Assembly (NCBI RefSeq): GCF_024343735.1
Contig: NZ_RJUE01000066.1
Span: 124,001 to 188,000, forward strand
Source: Lacihabitans sp. CCS-44
Lineage (GTDB): Bacteria > Bacteroidota > Bacteroidia > Cytophagales > Spirosomataceae
DNA length: 64,000 bases
Direction: 5' to 3'
The first letter of the stretch is position 1. Each line of letters begins with the position of its first letter. The notes under the pieces were generated by a model. That model was not told where the DNA came from. It saw nothing but the letters and a program-made list of their open reading frames with translations, and made no database searches. Position numbers and translations under genes: made by a program. Below, piece by piece: positions 1 to 8,183 of the stretch.

Positions 1-401
1 TGATTTTTGATGCCAGCAATCGCGACCAATGTGAGGTGCAAAGAACCAGAACAAACACTCCGCTACAGGCCTTGGCGATGCTCAATGACCCCCACGTGTT
101 GGAAAGTGCGAGGGTAATGGCTCAAGAAGAACTGTCAAAAAATACCAGCATTGACTTGGCCATAAATAATGGTTTTAGAAAAATACTTTGTAGGATGCCC
201 TCCAAAAAAGAATCTGATATTCTTAAGAAATACTTTGAGGAAGAACTGGTATTTTTCAAAAAACAACCCCAAAAAATAAAATCCCTTCAGAAAATTGGCG
301 AATACGAACACAAAACTGTTAAAGACCCTGTGGCTTTGGCTGCCCTACTCCAGACTTTTCAGATGATGTTTAACATGGAAGAAACCCTTATTAGAATATA
401 G
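1..401 (+). CDS. DUF1553 (PSD1-type) protein, C-terminal fragment
   Basis: The frame is already open at base 3 (I-F-D-A-S-N-R-D) and runs to the TAG at 399-401, so this is the 3' end of a gene that starts outside the window. The segment R-T-R-T-N-T-P-L-Q-A-L followed by LNDP is the signature of the DUF1553 C-terminal domain. Full-length members are large proteins, often with PSCyt1 cytochrome and DUF1549 domains, common in Planctomycetes and found in Bacteroidota; their biochemistry is not established. A GTG at 36 could be read as a start, but the family signature continues upstream of it, so it is internal. The DUF1501 gene starts 4 bp downstream, which is the usual family pairing and implies one transcript. 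Confidence 0.85.
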   Translation, partial: IFDASNRDQCEVQRTRTNTPLQALAMLNDPHVLESARVMAQEELSKNTSIDLAINNGFRKILCRMPSKKESDILKKYFEEELVFFKKQPQKIKSLQKIGEYEHKTVKDPVALAALLQTFQMMFNMEETLIRI

Positions 402-404
402 AAA

Positions 405-1856
405 ATGGAAAATGAATTTTTAAAAAATAGACTCAATGTCAACCGAAGACATTTTCTAGGAAAAGCCGCAGTAGGGCTTGGAAGTTTGGGTTTGGGTTCA
501 CTTCTAATGCCAAATTTGTTCAAAGGCGATATGGCAGAAGCTGGATTGCCTTTGGGATTACCGCATTTCGCTCCAAAAGCCAAAAGAGTAATTTATCTAT
601 TTCAAAACGGTGCCCCGTCGCAGTTGGAGAGCTTTGATTATAAGCCCATGCTCAATAAACTAGCAGGTCAGGATCTGCCAGAGTCAATCAGAAATGGACA
701 AAGACTGACAGGTATGACAGCAAGTCAAACAAATTTTCCGATGGTGGGTTCTTATTTTAAATTTGCTCAACATGGCAAATCAGGAGCTTGGATCTCAGAA
801 CTTTTCCCCAATATTGCCAAAATAGCCGATGATATTTGTATCGTAAAAACGATGAATACGGAGGCCATCAACCACGATCCGGCTCTTACTTTTCTACAAA
901 CCGGAGCACAAGTCGGCAACAGGCCGAGTATGGGAGCATGGCTGAGTTATGGTTTGGGTAGCGAAAACCAAAACCTTCCAGCTTTTTGTGTTCTGCTTTC
1001 TCGTGGAAGGGGAAATGGCCAAGGCGTTTATTCAAAACTTTGGACCAACGGTTTCTTAGATTCTACCCACCAAGGTGTGGTGTTTTCGAGCGGTGAAGAT
1101 CCGATTTTGTATTTGAATAACCCCGAAGGAACAGACAAAACTTCCAGAAGACGAATGTTGGATAAACTGGCAGAACTCAATCATCTAGGCTTTGAAGAAA
1201 ATCGTGACCCTGAGGTAGAAGCCAAAATAAAACAATACGAAATGGCCTACAGAATGCAAACAGCTGTGCCTGAACTGACTGACCTTTCAAAAGAGCCTGA
1301 CCACATCATAAAAATGTATGGCCCTGACTGTTTGGTTCCTGGAACCTATGCCGCAAATGCACTTTTGGCTCGAAAACTCTCAGAATCAGGCGTGAGATTT
1401 GTACAGCTTTATCACCAAGGGTGGGATCAGCATGGCAACCTCACAGGTGAAATGCCACTTCAGGCTCAAGATGTAGACAGAGCCTCAGCCGCACTTGTAA
1501 CTGACTTAAAACAAAGAGGTTTACTGGACGAAACTTTGGTGATTTGGGGTGGCGAATTTGGAAGAACAAATTATTCTCAAGGCAAGTTTGGAGTGGACAA
1601 TTACGGCAGAGACCATCACCCAAGAGCTTACAGCATTTGGATGGCTGGAGGCGGTATAAAAGGCGGTACAGTTTATGGCGAAACCGACGAATTGGGCTAT
1701 AATATCATTAAAGACCCCGTTCATATTCACGATTTTCATGCTACGGTTATGCACACCATGGGGCTTAACCATGAGCAACTTAACTATAAACATTTGGGTA
1801 GACGATACAGACTTACAGACATTGCAGGAAAAGTAATCCCAGGACTTTTGGCTTAA
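405..1856 (+). CDS. DUF1501 domain-containing protein with Tat-type signal
   Basis: The 483-residue product begins with a twin-arginine signal (R14-R15-H-F-L-G, then a Gly/Ala/Leu-rich segment), which suggests export in folded form. The body matches DUF1501, a family related to the alkaline phosphatase/sulfatase fold: an early Q-N-G-A-P-S-Q stretch, W-D-Q-H-G in the middle, and a late G-G-E-F-G-R-T segment followed by G-R-D-H-H-P. These residues resemble metal/active-site segments of the sulfatase-like fold, but the substrate is unknown. DUF1501 genes are habitually paired with DUF1553/DUF1549 genes, as here (3-bp gap upstream, 8-bp gap to the cytochrome gene downstream), so the three are probably co-transcribed and act together in the periplasm. 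Confidence 0.9.
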   Translation: MENEFLKNRLNVNRRHFLGKAAVGLGSLGLGSLLMPNLFKGDMAEAGLPLGLPHFAPKAKRVIYLFQNGAPSQLESFDYKPMLNKLAGQDLPESIRNGQRLTGMTASQTNFPMVGSYFKFAQHGKSGAWISELFPNIAKIADDICIVKTMNTEAINHDPALTFLQTGAQVGNRPSMGAWLSYGLGSENQNLPAFCVLLSRGRGNGQGVYSKLWTNGFLDSTHQGVVFSSGEDPILYLNNPEGTDKTSRRRMLDKLAELNHLGFEENRDPEVEAKIKQYEMAYRMQTAVPELTDLSKEPDHIIKMYGPDCLVPGTYAANALLARKLSESGVRFVQLYHQGWDQHGNLTGEMPLQAQDVDRASAALVTDLKQRGLLDETLVIWGGEFGRTNYSQGKFGVDNYGRDHHPRAYSIWMAGGGIKGGTVYGETDELGYNIIKDPVHIHDFHATVMHTMGLNHEQLNYKHLGRRYRLTDIAGKVIPGLLA

Positions 1857-1864
1857 AACTATTT

Positions 1865-3973
1865 ATGAAAAAAATCCTTTCTTATTCTTGTCTTGGGCTA
1901 AATGTTCTATTGCTTTTTGTGGCGTTTTTTGAAAATCAAGTTGAAATCCCAAACTGGTTTTCATTTATAGGACGTGTTCATCCATTGGTTTTACATTTAC
2001 CTATTGGTCTTACCGTAGCGTTGCTTTTGTTCAATAGTTTAAAACCCAAAGTCGACGAGCAATCTTTCGATGTAATATTAGATTTTCTACTTCTTATTTT
2101 AGCATTTACGAGTGTATTAAGTGCATTTGCGGGCTTGGTGTTGTCTTTTGAAAATGGCTATGAGGCCGAAACCATCAAAAACCATAAGTACACGGGTATT
2201 GGTTTGAGTTTACTGGTTTATCTAATTTATGAGTTTCGAGAAAGAATTTTCGCCTCTAAGGTTTTCACAAACATTACCTTGATACTTACCATCATTGTGG
2301 TATCAATAGTTGGTCATTTGGGCGGAAACATCACCCATGGAGAAGATTTTTTATTGGGTGAAAAAGAAACCAAAGCTCCAGAAACTACCTTTGACAAGTT
2401 TGTTTATCCAATTCTGGACCAAAAATGCAAAAGCTGCCACAACGACCAAAAAACCAAAGGCCAGCTTAACATGAGTACTATTGAAAAAATAAAAAAAGGA
2501 GGTAAAAATGGGCAGCTTTGGGTGGGAAATGACACTTTGAACAGCCACATCCTGAAAAGAGCTTATTTGGATTTGGAAGACAAGAAACACATGCCACCGA
2601 AAGGAAAGCCGCAATTGACTGCCCAAGAATTATTGATTCTAAAAAGATGGATTCAAGAAGGTGCCAAATATGACCAGAAACTCTCGGACTTAAAACCTTC
2701 CTCGTTTTTTTACACTTTGGCAAGCAACCAAGAAGTAAAAGTTGAGGCCAAAGTTTACAGTTTCTCTGCAGCATCTGAAAATACCATTAATGAACTTACT
2801 ACACCATTTTGTACCATAAAACCCATTGCAAATAATTCTCCTGCCATAAAAGTAAACTTTTATGTGAGTTCAAAATTTGACCCGAAAACCCTGAGTTCAC
2901 TTTCGAAAATTGGGGAGCAAATTGTGAGTTTGAATCTTTCTAAAATGCCCGTTACAGATGAAAGTTTTGGAGAAATATCGAAATTTCAAAACCTTGAATA
3001 TCTGAATCTTAACCAAACCAACATCACGGGAAAAGGAATAGAAAAGCTCAAAAATTGTAAAAACTTGGAAGTTTTAGCTGTGGCAAATACCAAAATCAGC
3101 TTTGATAACTTACAAAAAATCATGGATATGCCTTCGTTGAAGGAGATGTATTTGTGGGAAACAAAGTTTACCAAAGAGCAGTATGAGCAATTAAAGAAAT
3201 CTAAGAAAATAATCGAATTAGGGTACGTTCCCGACGAATCAGAAACGCTAAAACTTAATCCGCCAATTTTAGTAAACGAAAACCAGATTTTGGAAGGAAA
3301 CACTAAGATTACGCTAAAACACACCCTTCAAAATGTGGATATTCGATATACTTTAGATGGAACAAATCCAGATTCTACGAAGTCAGCTATTTACAAATCG
3401 CCTATTTCTATAAAAAACTATGGTTCTATAAAAACCGTTGCTACTAAAAATGGTTGGTTGGCCTCTGATATCAAGGAATTCTATTTCTTCAAGTCAAATC
3501 TTAAAGCAAAAAGCTTGAAACTTCTGACCAAACCTAACCCACAATACCCCGGAAATGGTGAAAGCACGCTGATAGACAGAAAACAAGGAGATGCCGTAAA
3601 TTTTAAAGATAAAAACTGGCTAGGTTTTAGAGAAAATCCCATGGAGGCGTTGTTTGATTTTGAAAAACCAAGCACCCTGAATGGCTTGACAATTAGTTAC
3701 GCGGAAAATACGGGACAATTTATTATGCCGCCAGTTTTCGTTGATGTCTATATAAAAGAAATAGGAAAAAACCTGACTCACTTTAAAAAAGTAAGTGTAG
3801 CCCAATTGACCAAAATGACCTTAAATGGCACGAAAGGGATAGATATTCCTGTGAATAAAACCAATATTGAGCAGATAAAAATCATAGTTCAGCCGATTTC
3901 AAAACTCCCATCTTGGCATCCTGGCAAGGGTGATAAAGGTTGGTTTTTTGTGGATGAGGTGTTTTTCTATTGA
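1865..3973 (+). CDS. DUF2231 / c-type cytochrome / leucine-rich repeat membrane protein
   Basis: A 702-residue multidomain protein. Residues about 1-150 are hydrophobic with four or five membrane segments and a G-R-V-H-P-L-V-L-H-L-P-I-G motif typical of DUF2231. A PSCyt1-type cytochrome c domain follows, with heme-binding C188-K-S-C-H192 and a downstream Met-Pro-Pro that may give the sixth ligand. Residues about 310-430 look like leucine-rich repeats (L-x-x-L-x-L-x-x-T-x-I). About 470-545 resembles the chitobiase/FN3-associated domain (D-I-R-Y-T-L-D-G-T-x-P), and the last 150 residues look like a beta-sandwich, possibly discoidin-like. It probably passes electrons from the exported DUF1501/DUF1553 partners to the membrane; that role is inferred from neighbours. 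Confidence 0.85.
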   Translation: MKKILSYSCLGLNVLLLFVAFFENQVEIPNWFSFIGRVHPLVLHLPIGLTVALLLFNSLKPKVDEQSFDVILDFLLLILAFTSVLSAFAGLVLSFENGYEAETIKNHKYTGIGLSLLVYLIYEFRERIFASKVFTNITLILTIIVVSIVGHLGGNITHGEDFLLGEKETKAPETTFDKFVYPILDQKCKSCHNDQKTKGQLNMSTIEKIKKGGKNGQLWVGNDTLNSHILKRAYLDLEDKKHMPPKGKPQLTAQELLILKRWIQEGAKYDQKLSDLKPSSFFYTLASNQEVKVEAKVYSFSAASENTINELTTPFCTIKPIANNSPAIKVNFYVSSKFDPKTLSSLSKIGEQIVSLNLSKMPVTDESFGEISKFQNLEYLNLNQTNITGKGIEKLKNCKNLEVLAVANTKISFDNLQKIMDMPSLKEMYLWETKFTKEQYEQLKKSKKIIELGYVPDESETLKLNPPILVNENQILEGNTKITLKHTLQNVDIRYTLDGTNPDSTKSAIYKSPISIKNYGSIKTVATKNGWLASDIKEFYFFKSNLKAKSLKLLTKPNPQYPGNGESTLIDRKQGDAVNFKDKNWLGFRENPMEALFDFEKPSTLNGLTISYAENTGQFIMPPVFVDVYIKEIGKNLTHFKKVSVAQLTKMTLNGTKGIDIPVNKTNIEQIKIIVQPISKLPSWHPGKGDKGWFFVDEVFFY

Positions 3974-4000
3974 GAAGCAAATCAAAAAATATTACCTTTG
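3970..4000 (+). promoter_or_regulatory. Bacteroidota-type promoter
   Basis: TTG at 3970-3972, a 20-bp spacer, then TACCTTTG at 3993-4000, an exact match to the Bacteroidota -7 element TAnnTTTG. It overlaps the 3' end of the upstream gene. Transcription would start near 4005-4007, so the TTG at 3998 inside the -7 box is unlikely to be the start codon of the next gene. Confidence 0.75.
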
Positions 4001-4018
4001 ACTAAAAAAAACTTCGAC

Positions 4019-5077
4019 TTGGAGCAAATATTAGAGGCCTTTGGATTAAATCTAAACGATTATAATTATAAACCTTTTGGTTCGGGCCATATCAATTCCA
4101 CCTTTTTATTAGAATCGTTAAGAACCGACCAGAAATTCGTTTTACAAAAAATAAATACCCATGTATTTCCAAAACCATGGGTAATTGCCCAAAATATTGG
4201 CAATACATCCGAATTTCTATCGCGAAATCATCCCGACTACCTTTTCATACACCAAATCAGAACCAAAGATGCACAAGATTTGGCTGTCGTAGAACAGGAG
4301 TATTGGAGATTAAGCCCTTTTATTTCTAACTCCTACTCAATCAATACCGTTTCAGACCCTAAAATGGCTTTTGAAGCTGCCAAAGCCTTTGGTTTACTCA
4401 CCAAAAATCTGCACTCTATGCCGCTGGATGGCTTGCAACCGAGTATTCAGGGTTTTCATGACTTAGCGTGGAGATATCAACAGTTTGAAGATGCCTTGAA
4501 AAATGGCAACCAAGAGAGAATAAAATCCATTCCCAAGGAAATTGATTTTGTTATTAACCAAAAACATCTTGTCGATACCTACCAAGAGATCATTTCGAAC
4601 ATCGACTATCCAACAAGGATGATTCACCATGATACTAAAATCAATAATGTATTGTTTGACCAAACCACCAACAAAAGTCTCTGCGTCTGTGATTTAGACA
4701 CCCTCATGCCAGGGAAAATAATCTCTGACCTGGGTGATATGGTGCGTACCTACACTTGTGAAGAATCTGAAGAAAGTACGAATTTTGAAAATATAAAAGT
4801 TAGACCAGAATACTTCGAGGCTCTTATGGATGGTTATTTGAGTCAAATGAAAGCCCTCATCACTGCTGCCGAAAAAGAAAATTTGTTTTTTGCTGGGCCA
4901 TTCATGATTTATATGCAAGGGCTTCGTTTTTTGACAGATTACCTTAACAATGACATATATTATCCCATAAAACATCCCGAAGACAACCTCAATAGAGCTA
5001 AAAACCAACGGATTTTGTTAGATGATTTATTATCTAAAGAGGCTTTATATGTGGAACTTATCAACAAAATTGTTTAA
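4019..5077 (+). CDS. Aminoglycoside phosphotransferase-fold kinase (NahK-like)
   Basis: A cytoplasmic APH/choline-kinase-fold enzyme of about 352 residues. Near the N-terminus is F-G-S-G-H-I-N-S-T-F, a nucleotide-binding loop like that of N-acetylhexosamine 1-kinase and related sugar kinases. The catalytic loop is H-H-D-T-K-I-N-N (HxDxxxxN), followed by the Mg-binding C-D-L-D-T-L. The frame is open from a TTG at 3998, but that codon is part of the -7 box of a promoter; the next usable start is TTG at 4019, giving M-E-Q-I-L-E-A-F-G-L. It lies among sugar-oxidation genes, which fits a sugar kinase role. The specific substrate cannot be read from the sequence. Confidence 0.8.
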   Translation: MEQILEAFGLNLNDYNYKPFGSGHINSTFLLESLRTDQKFVLQKINTHVFPKPWVIAQNIGNTSEFLSRNHPDYLFIHQIRTKDAQDLAVVEQEYWRLSPFISNSYSINTVSDPKMAFEAAKAFGLLTKNLHSMPLDGLQPSIQGFHDLAWRYQQFEDALKNGNQERIKSIPKEIDFVINQKHLVDTYQEIISNIDYPTRMIHHDTKINNVLFDQTTNKSLCVCDLDTLMPGKIISDLGDMVRTYTCEESEESTNFENIKVRPEYFEALMDGYLSQMKALITAAEKENLFFAGPFMIYMQGLRFLTDYLNNDIYYPIKHPEDNLNRAKNQRILLDDLLSKEALYVELINKIV

Positions 5078-5395
5078 TAAGCTATCAAAAGTACCTACCA
5101 CTTAACATGTTGTCGAAAAAATATTAATTTTGTGACTTAAAACTTCGCTAATCTTAAAGTTACTTTTTTGAGTTTCGTAAGATGAACAGAGTGGCTAGAT
5201 TGTAATATTTTTATTGCGTTTTTTGGCAAACTAAAAAAACGAATCCAATGAGAAATAACCTAATTATTGGTCATGTACTAGGTGAATTCGGGTTTAGGCC
5301 CTAAAGTTTTTCAAAAAAAGCAAATACAACTCACTTTTCATTTTTTTGAATAGTAAACTGTAGCGATTTAGAAATTGACAAAAAAAACGAATCCG
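5078..5395 (+). promoter_or_regulatory. Intergenic region with a duplicated leader
   Basis: About 318 bp with no convincing gene. TAATTTTG at 5125-5132 matches the Bacteroidota -7 box but lacks a well-placed TTG. The sequence AAAAAAACGAATCC followed by A/G-ATG occurs twice: at 5233-5250, where it precedes an 18-codon open frame (5248-5304), and at 5380-5398, where it precedes the ATG of the sugar dehydrogenase. A short inverted repeat (TTTAGG, 1 nt, CCTAAA) ends the small frame at 5293-5305. The small frame could be a leader peptide or the remnant of a duplicated 5' end. Confidence 0.4.
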
Positions 5396-8107
5396 ATGTT
5401 TCTGCACCATTCAAAGTATTGGGTGATGAAAATATTTCTTTTTGGGCTGCTTCTGCTTTCCAATAAAATAGCAACTGCACAAGTACTACCCCCGGACTTC
5501 GTAGATGAAACAGTCTATTCTTCTCCAAAAACCTTTATAGGTTTAGTTATCGACAATGTGGGAAGGATTTTTGTTTGGGAAAAAGAGGGTATGGTATGGA
5601 TGATACAAAACGGCATAAAAAGCAGTTTGCCGGTTTTGGATATCACAGAAAAAACGTACGGAGTGGGCGACTTAGGCTTAATAAGTTTTATTCTTGACCC
5701 AAATTTTACATCAAATGGCTTTGTCTATGTTTCATATAGTCTGAATCCAAGTTTAATACCGAATCATTCTAGTTTGGAGCCTGCTACTTATGGCATTGTT
5801 TCTAGATTTACGGTAGATAACCACCTTTCTAACAGCCCTTCAGTAAACCCCAATAGTGAACTTATACTCTTAGGACAAAATAACAAAGGAATACCCATAA
5901 CCTATCTCGGTCATATGGGCGGAGCATTGGCCTTTGGTGAAGATGGAACATTAATGATAACGGCAGGAGACGGCGGTTTTTTTGACGATTCAGATGATGG
6001 CGACAGTCCAAGTACCTACCATAATGCGGCTATTAATCTTGGGATAATGAGTTTGGAAGAAAACATCGGGGCTAACAGAAGTCAACTGAACGAATCTATA
6101 AGCGGCAAATTGTTAAGAATAAACCCCATTTCGGGAGAAGGAATTTCGACAAACCCTTTGTACAATCCTGCAGAACCTAACTCCACAGTTTCCAAAATTT
6201 GGAGTAAAGGATTTAGAAACCCATGGACAATGTTGAAAATACCTAATTCAGGAGGCAGTGATTACCCAGGAAAGTTTTTTGTTGGGGATGTCGGTACTGG
6301 CATTGACGAAGAACTCAATTTGGTACATGAAAGTAACCTTAATTTTGGATGGCCAAAATACGAAGGGATAGATGCGATTCATTGGCTTAGACCCATACAG
6401 TATACCCCCGATATTTGGGAAAAACCTAAAGTTGTAATGAGAGATGAAATCTTTGGACTTATAAACAACCAAAAATATGTAAGTGGAAGCCCAGAATTAC
6501 CTGGAGATAATGTAGGAGGAAATGGAAGTATTTTACTGGGTGATTTCAACAAAAGTCTCAGCTTTCCAGCAGACTATCGTGAGAATCTTTATTTTGGAGA
6601 TTATACCGGAAAAAATATTTATAGAGTAAAATTTGACCTAAACTACAACCCCCTTTTTGTTTTCAAGTTCGTTTCAACTGGCAAGTATATATTCGGAATC
6701 AAAGTCTCTCCTATCGACGGAAGCATATACTACGTAAGCAGCGACAACCCTTATGGTGGAGAAGGAGAATTACACAAAATCAGCTATTTAACCTCAAACA
6801 ATCCGCCCGTAAGTAAAATTGTCTCGAATGCCACGGGTGGTGGTTCAAAATTAACAGTTCAATTTGATGGTAAGTATTCTTACGACCCAGACGGCGATAC
6901 CCTCACCTACTCTTGGTCATTTAGCGATGGGCAGTCTTCCAGCGGACTTTCTCCATTTGTCACACTCTCCACCACCAGTACAGCTGTCGTTACAATTACC
7001 GCTACACTCACTGTCACCGACAATCATGGTTCTACAGGCACCGCCAGTAAGACTGTACAACTAAACAATAATGCACCTTTAATTTTAGAAACCACGATTG
7101 AGCCTACCATTGCTGAGTTTATTGTATCTGGAAGTTCAAATACGGCCAGTTTTTCTGCTACTATTAACGATGAGAATCCAAATAACGTTACCTACACCTG
7201 GCAGACTTTTGAAGTACACAATGGACATGAGCACTTGGTTCATACCGCGATAGGAAACCCCTCCCAACTCACAATTCCCACTACGGTGTGCAGCCCTCCA
7301 TTAGAAAGTTACTGGGCAAAAATCAAACTTACCATTACAGACCAATATGGTCTAGAGTCTTCAAAAGAGTTGATATTCTCTCCCTCATGCGGGCTTCTTA
7401 CCCAAAACATAGTTTTCCCTGCCATACCTACCCAAACAACTGCAAACAACTATTTGACTCTAGAGGCCTCGACGAGCTCAGGCCTGAGTATTTCCTACTA
7501 TGTCATGAATGGTCTGGTCAATTTAGTCGATAACAACTTACAATTTCTAGGGATTCCAGGTGCTGTCACCTTGAGGGCTACACAACATGGAGACGCTGTT
7601 TTTGACCAAGCCAAATTTCAGGAGGTCACCTTTGATTATCTAAAGAATCGCAACAATCAAATAATAACATTTGAAACAATAACCACGCAAATGGAACCAT
7701 ACTTGGCCATCAACCCCGTTGCATTTTCAAGTTTAGGAAAACCAATAAATTATGTTTGGATTTCAGGACCCATAAATATTGTAGGAGCTCAAATAGTACC
7801 CAATGGAGAACCTGGTTGGGCGACGGTTAGGGCATTCAACTCTGGTGATTCGGACACCAACGGAGCTTACCGTGACCAAAGTTTTTATATTTGTCCTAAT
7901 GAAATATCAATCAATGAGATTCACAAAGTAACAGACAGCGAAATATTAAAACTAGTGACCGCAAAAAATGTAATCAACACCACATCAAAAGTAGAAGCTC
8001 ATACCAAGTTGGTTTATAACGCCGGAAAGGAAATAAATTTTTCACCTGGCTTTGAAGTAAAACAGGGAGCCGTTTTTGAAAGCCTTCTAGTTGGATGCCC
8101 AAACTAA
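5396..8107 (+). CDS. Secreted PQQ-type sugar dehydrogenase with PKD domain and 3-coathanger tail
   Basis: About 903 residues. After a signal peptide (ending near A-T-A-Q) comes a six-bladed beta-propeller of the glucose/sorbosone dehydrogenase family, residues about 30-420, with G-L-x-x-x-x-x-D-P-x-F, a long Asp-rich loop (G-D-G-G-F-F-D-D-S-D-D-G-D), G-F-R-N-P-W and F-G-W-P segments. This family oxidises sugars with PQQ and Ca2+. A PKD domain (Y-D-P-D-G-D-T-L-T-Y-S-W-S-F) and further Ig-like domains follow. The C-terminus (about 860-903) has A-G-K-E-I-N-F-S-P-G-F-E-V-K-Q-G-A-V-F, the 3-coathanger stack seen at the end of Bacteroidota surface proteins. Start choice: ATG 5396 carries a leader that is duplicated upstream; ATG 5426 also gives a good signal peptide. 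Confidence 0.85.
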   Translation: MFLHHSKYWVMKIFLFGLLLLSNKIATAQVLPPDFVDETVYSSPKTFIGLVIDNVGRIFVWEKEGMVWMIQNGIKSSLPVLDITEKTYGVGDLGLISFILDPNFTSNGFVYVSYSLNPSLIPNHSSLEPATYGIVSRFTVDNHLSNSPSVNPNSELILLGQNNKGIPITYLGHMGGALAFGEDGTLMITAGDGGFFDDSDDGDSPSTYHNAAINLGIMSLEENIGANRSQLNESISGKLLRINPISGEGISTNPLYNPAEPNSTVSKIWSKGFRNPWTMLKIPNSGGSDYPGKFFVGDVGTGIDEELNLVHESNLNFGWPKYEGIDAIHWLRPIQYTPDIWEKPKVVMRDEIFGLINNQKYVSGSPELPGDNVGGNGSILLGDFNKSLSFPADYRENLYFGDYTGKNIYRVKFDLNYNPLFVFKFVSTGKYIFGIKVSPIDGSIYYVSSDNPYGGEGELHKISYLTSNNPPVSKIVSNATGGGSKLTVQFDGKYSYDPDGDTLTYSWSFSDGQSSSGLSPFVTLSTTSTAVVTITATLTVTDNHGSTGTASKTVQLNNNAPLILETTIEPTIAEFIVSGSSNTASFSATINDENPNNVTYTWQTFEVHNGHEHLVHTAIGNPSQLTIPTTVCSPPLESYWAKIKLTITDQYGLESSKELIFSPSCGLLTQNIVFPAIPTQTTANNYLTLEASTSSGLSISYYVMNGLVNLVDNNLQFLGIPGAVTLRATQHGDAVFDQAKFQEVTFDYLKNRNNQIITFETITTQMEPYLAINPVAFSSLGKPINYVWISGPINIVGAQIVPNGEPGWATVRAFNSGDSDTNGAYRDQSFYICPNEISINEIHKVTDSEILKLVTAKNVINTTSKVEAHTKLVYNAGKEINFSPGFEVKQGAVFESLLVGCPN

Positions 8108-8148
8108 TGAGTCTTAAAAAATATTTTATTTACAAACTTACATTTACC

Positions 8149-8156
8149 TATCTTTG
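8149..8156 (+). promoter_or_regulatory. -7 promoter element (TATCTTTG)
   Basis: Exact TAnnTTTG match 28 bp before the ATG at 8184. No good TTG lies at the usual upstream distance, so only the -7 half is clear. It argues against the in-frame TTG codons at 8166/8169, which would lie at or right beside the predicted transcription start. Confidence 0.55.
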
Positions 8157-8183
8157 GAGTAAATTTTGTTGAAAAATCTGCAG

